From Acidovorax sp. KKS102 (GTDB lineage Bacteria > Pseudomonadota > Gammaproteobacteria > Burkholderiales > Burkholderiaceae_C), in assembly GCF_000302535.1 (NCBI RefSeq), contig NC_018708.1, positions 1,054,001 to 1,118,000 of the forward strand: a stretch of 64,000 nt of DNA, given 5' to 3'. The translations under genes were made by a program, and so were the position numbers. Every line of letters starts with the position of its first letter. The stretch's first letter is position 1. Of the stretch, positions 19,231 through 28,111 are shown one piece after another. Below the pieces are notes generated by a model. The model saw nothing but the letters and a program-made list of their open reading frames with translations, was not told where the DNA came from and did not search any database.

Positions 19231-19332
19231 GTGCCGTCGTCCGATCGGCGGTTTGTGACAGCTGGCGGACGGTCGATGCTATATTTTGTATATACCTGCC
19301 TCGCGGGCCATCCATAGATCTCTGGGAGCAAA

Positions 19333-21294
19333 GTGGGACCTTCATTCAACGAACAGTTTGACCAGCATGGCGTCTGGCGACGGGAGTTCGCCCAGCAGCT
19401 AAAGCGGCTGGCCGATTGGATGGCCACGCATGACCTCATGGATGCAGCGGTGCAAGAGCGCCTGCAGCGGCTGGAGGAACAGGTACGCAGTGACAAGGTC
19501 ATGGTGGCGTTTGTGGCGGAGTTTTCGCGCGGCAAGTCAGAGCTGATCAATGCGATCTTTTTTGCTGACTACGGCCGCCGCATCATGCCTGCCAGCGCTG
19601 GCCGCACGACCATGTGCCCCACCGAGCTGGGTTACGACGCCAATGTGGCGCCCAGCTTGCGGCTGCTACCCATTGAAACCCGGCTTCAGATGCAGAGTCT
19701 GGCGGAGTGGCGCGTCAAGGCAGACCGCTGGCACGAGATTCCCCTGGACGTGGGCAACGCGGACCAGATTGCCAAAGCCCTCGAAAAAGTGGCGGAGGTG
19801 TGCAAGGTCAGTTTGGACAATGCGCGTGCGCTGGGTTTCTGGCATGACGATCTGACGGACGAGAATCCTGTGCCCGATGCGCAGGGCATGGTGGAGGTGC
19901 CCATGTGGCGCCACGCCATCATCAATATCCCTCACCCCCTTTTGAAGCAAGGGCTGGTGATTCTGGACACGCCCGGCCTGAACGCCGTGGGTGCGGAGCC
20001 GGAGTTGACCGTCAACCTCATTCCCCAGGCACACGCGGTAGTGTTCATCCTGAGCGCTGATACCGGTGTGACGCGCTCGGACCTCTCGATCTGGCGTGAG
20101 CACCTGGCCATCTCACCAGAGAGCGTGGAAGCGCGTTTGGTGGTGTTGAACAAGATCGATACGCTCTGGGACACGCTCAACACCGCCGATCAAGTCCAGT
20201 CTCAGATGGAGCGGCAGTGCGCGACCTCGGCGGAGATGCTTGGTGTGTCTCTGGATCGTGTGGTGCCGGTATCGGCCCAAAAGGGCTTGGTCGCCAAGAT
20301 CACCGCGGATGACGTATTGCTGGAAACCAGTGGACTCCCCGCGCTGGAAGAGGCCCTGGCCAAAGGCATCATGGGCAGGCGCCAGTCCATATTGCGAGCT
20401 GCTGTGGCCACGGGCGTGGCGAGCCTGCGCACTGAAACGTCGCGGGTCATCAACATTCGGCGGCGGGACCTCGATGACCAGATGGCAGAGCTTCGCAGCC
20501 TGCGGGGCAAGAATGCATCGGTGATCGAATCCATGCGCCATCGCATAGAGCAAGAGCAGCGTGAATTCGACCTCAGTACCGCCAAGATTCAGGCGGTTCG
20601 CGCGGTTCATCTCAAGTTGCTGCGTGATGTGTTCCAACAGCTGGGCGCCAAGGCTCTCAAGGCAGAGCTGGCCGAGCTGGCCCAGACGCTGCAGCAAAAA
20701 GGGCTCAAGGTCGGCGTCAAGAAGATATACGTCCAGACCTTTGACAAGCTGCGAGGCACCTTGGACAAAGCGCAAGCCTCTGGAACCGAGATCCAGGCCA
20801 TGCTGAGCGGGACCTTCCGGCAGCTCAATGCCGAGTTCGGTTTTTCCTTGCAGGTGCCTGCGCCACCACAGCTGGAGCATTTTGCGCAAGACCTGCACCA
20901 AATCGAGCAGAGCCACTTGCAGTACCTGGGCATGGGCAATGCGCTCAAGCTGGCGCAACCCGAGTTTGCCGAGCGTCTGGTGCGTGCTTTGGCGATGCGT
21001 TTGCGTACGGTCTACGAGTCGGCCGCCAACGACCTGGAACTGTGGAGCAAATCCGCCACCGCGCAATTGGACGCGCAGCTGCGGGAGCGGCGGCGCAGCT
21101 TCGCTCGTCGCATGGAGGCGGTAGACCGCATTCAACAGGCTGCCAGTGGGTTGGTGGAAAGAATCTCCGAAATCGAGGCTGGCGAAGAGGAGTTGGGACA
21201 GCTGGAGCGCAAGCTCCACGAGCTCACCTCCAAGTTGGTGGCTCTGCCAGGGGCTGTGCCGGCCGTGACTGAAGCGCATCCGGTTTCTGCATGA
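19333..21294 (+). CDS. dynamin-like GTPase
   Basis: The protein has 653 residues and starts with GTG at 19333. The G1 loop AEFSRGKS (residues 62-69), G3 DTPGLNAVG (212-220) and G4 NKID (273-276) define a dynamin-family GTPase domain. The C-terminal half is helical with long heptad stretches (around 400-440 and 560-650) and no clear membrane span, like bacterial dynamins that bind membranes through amphipathic paddles. Its stop overlaps the mutY start (ATGA), so the two proteins are coupled in translation. The region before it has a TATATT box near 19280 that could be its own promoter. Membrane or nucleoid role unknown. Confidence 0.85.
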   Translation: MGPSFNEQFDQHGVWRREFAQQLKRLADWMATHDLMDAAVQERLQRLEEQVRSDKVMVAFVAEFSRGKSELINAIFFADYGRRIMPASAGRTTMCPTELGYDANVAPSLRLLPIETRLQMQSLAEWRVKADRWHEIPLDVGNADQIAKALEKVAEVCKVSLDNARALGFWHDDLTDENPVPDAQGMVEVPMWRHAIINIPHPLLKQGLVILDTPGLNAVGAEPELTVNLIPQAHAVVFILSADTGVTRSDLSIWREHLAISPESVEARLVVLNKIDTLWDTLNTADQVQSQMERQCATSAEMLGVSLDRVVPVSAQKGLVAKITADDVLLETSGLPALEEALAKGIMGRRQSILRAAVATGVASLRTETSRVINIRRRDLDDQMAELRSLRGKNASVIESMRHRIEQEQREFDLSTAKIQAVRAVHLKLLRDVFQQLGAKALKAELAELAQTLQQKGLKVGVKKIYVQTFDKLRGTLDKAQASGTEIQAMLSGTFRQLNAEFGFSLQVPAPPQLEHFAQDLHQIEQSHLQYLGMGNALKLAQPEFAERLVRALAMRLRTVYESAANDLELWSKSATAQLDAQLRERRRSFARRMEAVDRIQQAASGLVERISEIEAGEEELGQLERKLHELTSKLVALPGAVPAVTEAHPVSA

Positions 21295-22361
21295 GTGCTG
21301 AATCCCGAGAGGGTGTGGCCGAGCGGGTAGTCGCTTGGCAGGCGGTACACGGGCGTAACCATCTGCCCTGGCAGCAGACCCGAGACCCGTACCGGGTGTG
21401 GCTGTCGGAGATCATGCTGCAGCAAACCCAGGTCGCCACCGTGCTGGACTACTACACGCGCTTTCTGGGCCGGTTTCCTGATGTGAGCGCCCTGGCGGCA
21501 GCCCCTCAGGACGAAGTTCTGGGATTGTGGAGCGGTTTGGGTTACTACAGCCGTGCACGCAACCTCCATCGCTGCGCCCAGCAAATCATGACCGACCATG
21601 GCGGTGCCTTCCCGCGAACGGCGTCGGTGCTGGCGTCTTTGCCGGGCATCGGGCGTTCAACCGCCGGCGCCATTGCAGCATTCTGTTTTTCAGAGCGCGT
21701 ACCCATTCTGGATGCCAATGTGAGGAGGGTCCTGACGCGTCTGCTGGGCTTTGACAAAGATCTGGTCTCTGCCAAGAACGAGCGCCTTCTATGGGAGCAT
21801 GCCGATGCGCTGTTGCCTGTGCGCGATCTCGATGTGGCGATGCCCCGTTACACCCAGGGCTTGATGGACTTGGGGGCATCCCTGTGCACGCCTCGCTCTC
21901 CGAAATGCTTCGATTGCCCTTTGGCGGATGATTGCGTCGCTTTCAAGGAAGGCAATCCTGAACGCTATCCCGTCAGAACCCGGAAACTGTCACGCCGCGC
22001 CGAATCCTGGCAATTGGCGATCCTGCGCGATGGCCAGGGCCGCATCTGGCTGCAGCGCCGCCCTCCAACAGGGATCTGGGCGGGAATGCACTGCGTACCC
22101 GTCTTCCCTGACCTGGAGTCCCGAGATACTTTTGTGAATAGCTTGGGTGGCAATGAGCAATTGGTGCAGCAAGAGCTGCAGCCCTTCGTACATGTGCTGA
22201 CGCACCGGGACCTGCACCTTCATCCCTTGTTGATACAGGCCAGCGGGATGATTGCTCTGGCAAAAGACGGGGAGTGGCTGGGGCCAGACCAATGGTCTTC
22301 GGTGGGGTTGCCGGCGCCTATTCGCAAGTTGCTGGACACCACACAATCTACCCTTTGGTAG
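21291..22361 (+). CDS. mutY: A/G-specific adenine glycosylase
   Basis: The protein has 356 residues. W-x-x-x-H-G-R-N-H-L-P-W-Q then Y-R-V-W-L-S-E-I-M-L-Q-Q-T-Q opens the domain, the helix-hairpin-helix is LPGIGRSTAGAIAAF, the catalytic Asp lies in P-I-L-D-A-N-V-R-R, and the 4Fe-4S cluster Cys are spaced C-x6-C-x2-C-x5-C in CTPRSPKCFDCPLADDC. A C-terminal NUDIX-like domain (8-oxoG recognition) follows, with W-L-Q-R-R-P-P-T-G-I-W-A-G. It removes adenine opposite 8-oxoG. Its start overlaps the GTPase stop. Confidence 0.97.
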   Translation: MSAESREGVAERVVAWQAVHGRNHLPWQQTRDPYRVWLSEIMLQQTQVATVLDYYTRFLGRFPDVSALAAAPQDEVLGLWSGLGYYSRARNLHRCAQQIMTDHGGAFPRTASVLASLPGIGRSTAGAIAAFCFSERVPILDANVRRVLTRLLGFDKDLVSAKNERLLWEHADALLPVRDLDVAMPRYTQGLMDLGASLCTPRSPKCFDCPLADDCVAFKEGNPERYPVRTRKLSRRAESWQLAILRDGQGRIWLQRRPPTGIWAGMHCVPVFPDLESRDTFVNSLGGNEQLVQQELQPFVHVLTHRDLHLHPLLIQASGMIALAKDGEWLGPDQWSSVGLPAPIRKLLDTTQSTLW

Positions 22362-22470
22362 GTGCGCATGTCGCTCCAGCGAATGTCTGTGCCGCCTTCG
22401 CCAGCGCCCAGATCCCGTTACTCGTGCTGCGCGCAGGTTAGCGCGTAGCAATCAGGCGCCAGCGCAAGAG

Positions 22471-23334
22471 TCAGCGCCCGTCCAGTTCGCGGTGGCGCTT
22501 TAGTGCGGTCCACCGGACGCTGAAAGCCTGGGCCAATCTTTCGACCAGATAGACAGAGCGATGTTGCCCGCCCGTGCAACCGATAGCTACCGTGACGTAG
22601 CTTCGGTGGTTGCGGTCCAGCATGTCCAGCCAGTGCGTCAGAAACTGTTCAATATGCGCTCGCATCAGAGCCACGTCCGGCTGCAGATCCAGAAAATCAG
22701 CCACAGGCTGGTCCAATCCCGTGAGGTCCCGAAGGGCGGCCTCATAGTGCGGGTTGGGGAGCATGCGCACGTCGAAGACGTAGTCGGCATCCATGGGAAT
22801 GCCGCGTTTGAACGCAAAGGACTGGAACACCAAGGTCAACTGCCCTTGCGCCGTGGACATAAGGCCTTTGACATAACTTTGCAATTGGGAGGCGCGAATG
22901 GTGCTGGTGTCGATCACGTGCGACTGTTCGCGCAGCTCGGCCAGCAACTCCCGCTCCAGCTCAATGATCTGGACCAACGCCCTGCGCCCTTGTTGAAGAT
23001 CGTCGTGCGACAAGGGGTGGCGGCGGCGCGTTTCGGAGAAACGCCGCACCAAGGTATCAATCGTGGCGTCCAGAAAAAGGGATTTCACGGCCACGCCCTG
23101 GCTGCGCAAGCGGCTCAATTCCTGAGGCACCTGGTGCAGCGAGGTGGCGCTGCGGACATCCACTGCAATGGCTACGCGGTTGCCATGGTGTTTGTGTTCC
23201 AGCGCTACGAAGGCTGGCAGCAGTTCGGGTGGCAGGTTGTCTACGCAGTAGTAGCCAGCATCTTCCAGTGCGTGCAAGGCGACGGATTTTCCAGATCCTG
23301 ACATGCCTGTGATGACAACGATCTCAAGGGCCAT
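22471..23334 (-). CDS. rapZ: RNase adapter / nucleotide-binding protein RapZ
   Basis: The protein has 287 residues. Walker A is [16 protein letters not shown], followed by Y-Y-C-V-D-N-L-P. The C-terminal domain shows [16 protein letters not shown] and [14 protein letters not shown], both diagnostic for RapZ/YvcJ. In E. coli RapZ directs an sRNA to RNase E to tune amino-sugar synthesis; the molecular target here is unknown. It overlaps recN by one base on the same strand, in the order nadK-recN-rapZ. Confidence 0.95.
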   Translation of the reverse strand: MALEIVVITGMSGSGKSVALHALEDAGYYCVDNLPPELLPAFVALEHKHHGNRVAIAVDVRSATSLHQVPQELSRLRSQGVAVKSLFLDATIDTLVRRFSETRRRHPLSHDDLQQGRRALVQIIELERELLAELREQSHVIDTSTIRASQLQSYVKGLMSTAQGQLTLVFQSFAFKRGIPMDADYVFDVRMLPNPHYEAALRDLTGLDQPVADFLDLQPDVALMRAHIEQFLTHWLDMLDRNHRSYVTVAIGCTGGQHRSVYLVERLAQAFSVRWTALKRHRELDGR

Positions 23335-25052
23335 CAGCGTTTCCTCGCGGCGGTAGAGGAGGTAGACGAATCCGAAGGCGGGGTAGGCGCACTGGTCAGC
23401 GCCAGCGCAGCAGTGCTCAGCATTTCGCGCGCGTGCGCCAGCGTGGTCTCGGTAGAGCGCTCGCCACCCAGCATGCGAGCGATTTCTGCCACTCGTTCAT
23501 CTTGCTGCACAACCAGAACCGTGCTGGTTGTGCCTTGAGCGCTCTTGTTTTTAGCCACTTTGAGGTGGTGATGCGCACAGGCCGCCACTTGCGGCAGGTG
23601 GGTCACTGCCAGCACTTGCCGATCGCGCCCCAGCTGTTGCATCAGCCTTCCTACGGTTTCGGCGACTGCTCCACCCACCCCGGAGTCCACCTCGTCAAAA
23701 ATGAGCGTAGGGGCGGCACCCAATTCACTGGTTGTGACCGCAATGGCGAGCGAAATGCGAGACAGCTCGCCACCCGATGCGACCTTGCCGACGGGCTTGG
23801 GTGTCATGCCTGGGTGCCCTGCGACCAAGAACACGACATCGTCGATACCATCGGGTGAGGGCTCTGCCGCCTTGCCCACCGATACCTCAAATTTGCCACC
23901 CTCCATGCCGAGTCCCTGCATGGCCTGAGAGATGGAGGCGGAGAGTTTGGGGGCCGCTTTGGCTCGGGCCATGGATAGCGTGCGTGCCGCTGCCTGGTAT
24001 GCCTTGGCGCTGGCCGACTCGCTGGCTTGCAGTCTGTCAAGATCGGTTGCAGCATCAAGCTCGTGCAGGGATGCTTTCCAGTCCTTGAGTAGCGCAGGTA
24101 GCTCTGCAGGAGGGCGTTTGTATCGGCGTGCCAGTCCCATCCACTGGGATATGCGCTCGTCCAGCTCCGTCAGCCGTTGCGGGTCGATGTCTGCATGGCG
24201 CAGGTAGCTGTGCAGCGAGTGCACTACATCGGTCGTCTGCGCCAGGCTCGACGCCAAGATATCGGCCAGATTGGCGAACTCTGGCTCAATATGTTCTTGG
24301 GCTTGAAGAAGGGCATGCGCGCGGGTCAGTGCGGAAACAGCTCCACCTTCGTCTTCCTGCAAGGCCTGAAGCGTCCCCTGCGCTCCATCCAGCAGGGCCT
24401 GTGCATGGGACAGGCGTTTGTGTTGGGCGTCGAGTTCCTCCCACTCGTCATCACCGGGCCCCAGCTTGTCCACTTCGGCGATTTGCCACTGCAGGCGCTC
24501 GCGCTCTTGCTGCAGTGTGGCTTGCGCGGCGCGCGCCTGTTGCAATGCTTTGAGGTCCGCGCGCCATTGCGCCCAGCGGGATGCTGTGTCTCGGGTGTTC
24601 ACACCGGCGAAAGCGTCAAGCAAGCCTCGCACCGATTCTGGTCGGGTCAGGCTTTGCCACGCGTGCTGACCGTGGATATCGACAAGCATCTCGCCCAGCG
24701 AGCGCAACTGGGAGGCCGTAGCAGGGGTGCCATTGATCCACGCACGGCTCTTGCCCTGCGCGTCGACGGTACGGCGCAGCAGCAGCCTGTCATCGGCTTC
24801 AAACCCTCCTTCATCCAGCCAGGGGCGGGCGTGCGCGGGGCAGTCAAATTCCGCGCAAATGTCGGTCTTGTTGCATCCCTCTCGCACCACGCCCGCATCT
24901 GCACGCGCCCCCAAGGCCAGTTGCAATGCGTCGATCAGAATGGACTTTCCTGCACCTGTCTCCCCGGTCAAAACGGTGAAGCCATTGCGCAAATCCAGTT
25001 CCAGCGTTTGTACGATCACGAAATCGCGCAGGGTAATCTGCCGCAGCGCCAT
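23334..25052 (-). CDS. recN: DNA repair protein RecN
   Basis: The protein has 572 residues of the SMC-like ATPase group. The start [19 protein letters not shown] is the usual beta strand, then Walker [19 protein letters not shown]. The middle part is coiled coil (about residues 150-370). The signature [13 protein letters not shown] and Walker [15 protein letters not shown] follow. It acts at double-strand breaks to hold DNA ends or sister chromatids. The C-terminal tail is Ser/Thr-rich. It sits between nadK and rapZ with overlaps or tiny gaps, so it is one operon. Confidence 0.95.
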   Translation of the reverse strand: MALRQITLRDFVIVQTLELDLRNGFTVLTGETGAGKSILIDALQLALGARADAGVVREGCNKTDICAEFDCPAHARPWLDEGGFEADDRLLLRRTVDAQGKSRAWINGTPATASQLRSLGEMLVDIHGQHAWQSLTRPESVRGLLDAFAGVNTRDTASRWAQWRADLKALQQARAAQATLQQERERLQWQIAEVDKLGPGDDEWEELDAQHKRLSHAQALLDGAQGTLQALQEDEGGAVSALTRAHALLQAQEHIEPEFANLADILASSLAQTTDVVHSLHSYLRHADIDPQRLTELDERISQWMGLARRYKRPPAELPALLKDWKASLHELDAATDLDRLQASESASAKAYQAAARTLSMARAKAAPKLSASISQAMQGLGMEGGKFEVSVGKAAEPSPDGIDDVVFLVAGHPGMTPKPVGKVASGGELSRISLAIAVTTSELGAAPTLIFDEVDSGVGGAVAETVGRLMQQLGRDRQVLAVTHLPQVAACAHHHLKVAKNKSAQGTTSTVLVVQQDERVAEIARMLGGERSTETTLAHAREMLSTAALALTSAPTPPSDSSTSSTAARKR

Positions 25053-25054
25053 GG

Positions 25055-25954
25055 TCAGGAGCCCCCTTCATTCCAGCGCAGCTTCTTGCGCAGTGTCGCG
25101 AAGTAGTTCCAGCCCTGCGGGTGTAGAAAACGTACACGGTGTTCCGATCGTTTGACGAGGATGCGGTCGCCATGCAGCAAGGATGCGAGAGACTGCATGT
25201 CGAAGTTTGCGCTGACATCGCGCCCGCTCACCACTTCAACGGCTACTTCCGTCGCATCGGAGAGCACGATGGGGCGGTTGGACAGCGTATGGGGTGCGAT
25301 AGGAACCAGCACCCAGCCTGGGATGGAGGGGTGAAGCATTGGCCCCCCTGCTGACAGCGAATAGGCTGTCGATCCGGTGGGGGATGCAATGATGAGACCG
25401 TCGGCCCTTTGGTTGGCCACAAACTGTCCACCCACTTCCACGCGCAGCTCCACCATGCCTGAAGTTGCGCCACGGTTGACGACCACATCGTTCATGGCAA
25501 GGGCTTCAAACACCACACGCTCATCGCGAACCACGGTTGCGTGCATCAGTGGCCGCTGGTCTTCTTCGTAGGCCCCTCGCAGCATGGGCGGCAATGTGGT
25601 CTGATAGGTGTCGAAAGGAATGTCGGTGATGAAACCCAGTCGGCCCTGATTGATGCCGATCAGTGGTGTTCCAAAACGGGCCAGGCGGCGACCGATGCCC
25701 AGCATCGTCCCATCACCCCCGACTACCAGGCCCAGATCGCACCGCGCACCGATCTGGTCTACATTCAAAGATGGATAGTGTGTCAGTCCGGTATTGCTGG
25801 CGGTTTCCGCTTCGAGTGCAACCTCACATCCCTGACGCTCCAAGAAATGTGCAATGTCTTCCAAAGCCCTGCGCGAGCCGTCGCCAGAGGCGCCTGTAGC
25901 TAAAGTCTGGTACTTGCCTATAAGTGCGACATGGCGGAAATTGGACGTCATCAC
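25055..25954 (-). CDS. nadK: NAD kinase
   Basis: The protein has 299 residues; two adjacent ATG codons (25954 and 25951) are possible starts. The GGDGT loop is in [15 protein letters not shown], the substrate motif is [10 protein letters not shown], and [13 protein letters not shown] follows. It phosphorylates NAD to NADP. The divergent hrcA gene starts only 25 bases away, so the promoters overlap. A nadK-recN pair beside hrcA is widely conserved in proteobacteria. Confidence 0.96.
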   Translation of the reverse strand: MMTSNFRHVALIGKYQTLATGASGDGSRRALEDIAHFLERQGCEVALEAETASNTGLTHYPSLNVDQIGARCDLGLVVGGDGTMLGIGRRLARFGTPLIGINQGRLGFITDIPFDTYQTTLPPMLRGAYEEDQRPLMHATVVRDERVVFEALAMNDVVVNRGATSGMVELRVEVGGQFVANQRADGLIIASPTGSTAYSLSAGGPMLHPSIPGWVLVPIAPHTLSNRPIVLSDATEVAVEVVSGRDVSANFDMQSLASLLHGDRILVKRSEHRVRFLHPQGWNYFATLRKKLRWNEGGS

Positions 25955-25979
25955 GAAATTACATCATTAAAATCATTCC

Positions 25980-26984
25980 ATGCTCGATGACCGTGCCAAG
26001 TTGTTGCTGAAAGCCCTGGTCGAGCGTTACATCGCTGATGGGCAACCCGTGGGATCGCGGACGCTTTCTCGTGCGTCTGGCCTGGATTTGTCGCCTGCTA
26101 CGATTCGGAACGTCATGGCGGACCTGGAAGAACTGGGCCTGATTGCGAGTCCACATACCTCCGCAGGCCGCATTCCCACCGCGCGTGGATACCGTTTGTT
26201 TGTGGACACGATGCTGACGGTGCAGCGGGAGTCGGTCATGCCAGCGCAGTTGGCTCCGGAGCAGCCCCAAAAGGTCATCGCCAACGCCGCACAGCTGCTG
26301 TCCAACCTCTCCCAGTTCGTCGGTGTGGTGATGGCTCCTCGGCGTACTTCCGTATTTCGTCACATAGAGTTCCTGCGACTCTCTGAAAAGCGCTTTCTCG
26401 TCATCATCGTGTCGCCGGAAGGTGACGTACAGAATCGTGTGATCTTCACCGAGGTGGATCACTCTCAGTCGCAACTGGTCGAAGCCTCCAACTTTCTGAA
26501 TGCACATTACGCCGGGCTCGCAATGGAGCAGGTGCGAGAGCGTTTGAAGTCCGAGGTCGATGTGCTGCGCGGAGAGATCGCATCGCTCATGCAAGCAGCA
26601 GTCAACGTAGGTTCGGAAGCACTCTCCGAGGCGCAGGACGAGGTGGTAATTTCTGGCGAGCGCAACCTGCTCTCCGTCAGTGATTTCTCCAGCGACATGG
26701 GTAACCTGCGCAGGGCATTCGACTTGTTCGAGCAGAAGACGCAGATCCTTCGCCTTCTGGATATCTCAAGCCAAGCGGAAGGGGTGCGCATCTACATCGG
26801 CGGCGAGAGCCAGGTCGTGCCTTTTGAAGAGCTCTCGATCGTCAGCTCCCCTTATGAGGTGGACGGCAAGGTGGTGGGGACTTTGGGTGTGATTGGTCCT
26901 ACGCGCATGCCATACGACCGCATGATCCAGATCGTGGATATCACTTCCAAGCTGGTGTCCAACGCACTCAGTCACCGCAAGTAA
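25980..26984 (+). CDS. hrcA: heat-inducible transcription repressor HrcA
   Basis: The protein has 334 residues. The N-terminal winged helix is clear: [20 protein letters not shown], then [18 protein letters not shown] and H-T-S-A-G-R-I-P-T. The GAF-like middle and the C-terminal I-G-G-E-S then [13 protein letters not shown] are also conserved. HrcA binds CIRCE elements (TTAGCACTC type) before chaperone genes; I see no CIRCE in this window, so its targets lie elsewhere. It is followed by a tRNA gene. Confidence 0.96.
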   Translation: MLDDRAKLLLKALVERYIADGQPVGSRTLSRASGLDLSPATIRNVMADLEELGLIASPHTSAGRIPTARGYRLFVDTMLTVQRESVMPAQLAPEQPQKVIANAAQLLSNLSQFVGVVMAPRRTSVFRHIEFLRLSEKRFLVIIVSPEGDVQNRVIFTEVDHSQSQLVEASNFLNAHYAGLAMEQVRERLKSEVDVLRGEIASLMQAAVNVGSEALSEAQDEVVISGERNLLSVSDFSSDMGNLRRAFDLFEQKTQILRLLDISSQAEGVRIYIGGESQVVPFEELSIVSSPYEVDGKVVGTLGVIGPTRMPYDRMIQIVDITSKLVSNALSHRK

Positions 26985-27034
26985 GCCCCTACAATACGGC
27001 GCTTGCCCCGTTGTATAGCGCTGGAGCATGGCTG

Positions 27035-27111
27035 GGGGCGTTAGCTCAGTTGGTTAGAGCAGAGGACTCATAATCCTTTGGTCGTTGGTTCAAGTCCAAC
27101 ACGCCCTACCA
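27035..27111 (+). tRNA. tRNA with CAT anticodon (Met or, more likely, Ile2)
   Basis: The cloverleaf is GGGGCGT/ACGCCCT acceptor (with a G-U pair at 1-72), D-arm GCTC..GAGC, anticodon stem GAGGA/TCCTT with loop CTCATAA, variable TGGTC, T-arm GTTGG/CCAAC and an encoded CCA. CAT can be elongator Met or the lysidine-modified Ile2. The anticodon-to-T-arm stretch AATCCTTTGGTCGTTGG resembles E. coli ileX more than metT as I remember them, but isotype needs a covariance model. It is not the initiator, because the anticodon stem lacks the three G-C pairs. Confidence 0.9.
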
Positions 27112-27299
27112 CCCTCGCTTGTAGGGTGGACCCATCAACAAATGACGTGTTTTGTGATCCAAATCGCTCAGTTTGTTTTTGGAGCCTTCATCGTGCATTA
27201 CAATCTCGGCTTGCGTTGAATTGACTGTCTGTTTGCAGGGCCTGACTCAGGAAAGCAATCAGAAATAAGCAAATTTCAAGGGTCGCCAAGAAATCATGC

Positions 27300-27305
27300 T
27301 ATAAT
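27300..27305 (+). promoter_or_regulatory. TATAAT -10 box before tRNA-Arg
   Basis: A perfect TATAAT lies 11 bases before the first base of the tRNA-Arg gene, in an AT-rich leader (TCATGCTATAATTCAAAGC). That spacing puts the transcript start almost at the mature 5' end. The -35 is weak; TTTCAA at 27274 is too far for an ideal spacer. Confidence 0.6.
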
Positions 27306-27315
27306 TCAAAGCTTA

Positions 27316-27392
27316 GCGGCTGTAGCTCAGCTGGATAGAGTACTTGGCTACGAACCAAGGGGTCGTGGGTTCGATTCCTGCCAGCCGCACCA
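27316..27392 (+). tRNA. tRNA-Arg (anticodon ACG)
   Basis: Acceptor GCGGCTG pairs with CAGCCGC, the anticodon stem TTGGC/ACCAA frames the loop with ACG, the T-loop is GGTTCGATTCC, and CCA is encoded at 27390-27392. ACG is read as ICG after deamination by TadA. A terminator hairpin follows eight bases later. Confidence 0.95.
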
Positions 27393-27400
27393 ATGTTTAA

Positions 27401-27430
27401 AGCCTGCAATCGCAAGATTGCAGGCTTTTT
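27401..27430 (+). terminator. rho-independent terminator after tRNA-Arg
   Basis: A perfect 11-bp stem, AGCCTGCAATC (27401-27411) with GATTGCAGGCT (27416-27426), closes on GCAA and is followed by TTTTT. It ends the tRNA-Arg transcript 42 bases before greB. Confidence 0.9.
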
Positions 27431-27471
27431 CATTTGCCCAAGCGCTTTGCGCTGATTGGAGAGTTCTGGCG

Positions 27472-28038
27472 ATGAGCAAGGCTTTTACCAAGGAAACCGA
27501 TAGCGCTGACGATGACGAAGGATTGGCACTGCCTCCTTTGCCGCCGGGTGGCAAAAACTACATCACCCCTTCAGGCTATGCACGCCTGAGGGCAGAGCTT
27601 TTGGATCTCATCGACAACGAGCGGCCGAAGATCGTGGATGTGGTGCACTGGGCGGCCAGCAACGGAGACCGGTCTGAAAACGGCGACTACCTCTATGGCA
27701 AGAAGCGTCTGCGCGAAATTGATCGGCGCATCCGTTTTTTGACCAAGCGGCTCGAGATCGCCGAAGTAGTGGACCCCAGTTTGCATGCGGGCAGTGAACA
27801 GGTGTTCTTTGGGGCCACCGTCACCTACTCCGATGATGAGGACGGTGAGCGCACGATCACCATCATGGGCATCGACGAGGCTGACAGTCGTATGGGTCAA
27901 GTCAGCTGGATTTCGCCTGTGGCGCGGGCTCTGTTGAAGGCTCGCGTCGGGGATGAGGTACAGCTGCCCACGCCGGGTGGGGTGCGCCATTTGGAGGTGG
28001 TAGAGGTGCAGTACCCGCCTCGGAGCGCCGCTACATAA
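27472..28038 (+). CDS. greB: transcription elongation factor GreB
   Basis: The protein has 188 residues from the ATG at 27472. After an acidic, variable start (MSKAFTKETDSADDDEGLAL) the core N-Y-I-T-P-S-G-Y-A-R-L-R-A-E-L begins, with the coiled-coil tip motif A-S-N-G-D-R-S-E-N-G-D-Y that holds the catalytic acids, then Y-G-K-K-R-L-R-E-I-D-R-R-I-R-F-L. The FKBP-like C-terminal domain carries V-T-Y-S-D-D-E and I-S-P-V-A-R-A-L. Y-x-Y-G-K-K-R separates GreB from GreA. It rescues backtracked RNA polymerase. It converges on spoT. Confidence 0.95.
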   Translation: MSKAFTKETDSADDDEGLALPPLPPGGKNYITPSGYARLRAELLDLIDNERPKIVDVVHWAASNGDRSENGDYLYGKKRLREIDRRIRFLTKRLEIAEVVDPSLHAGSEQVFFGATVTYSDDEDGERTITIMGIDEADSRMGQVSWISPVARALLKARVGDEVQLPTPGGVRHLEVVEVQYPPRSAAT

Positions 28039-28111
28039 CCTCTTTGCGCGCAAGCGGCGGTCCTTGTGCCAATTGCAGAGAGCTCGGAGCTTGATGCTCG
28101 GTGCTCAGGTG

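Noticed and set aside
22362..22470. A further copy of the palindromic element between mutY and rapZ
   Set aside because: TTAGCGCGTAGC and GGCGCCAGCGC look similar, but the module order ATAGCTGC-AGCGCTTG is missing.
25955..25979. CIRCE operator in the nadK-hrcA gap
   Set aside because: The gap is only 25 bases and has no TTAGCACTC/GAGTGCTAA dyad.
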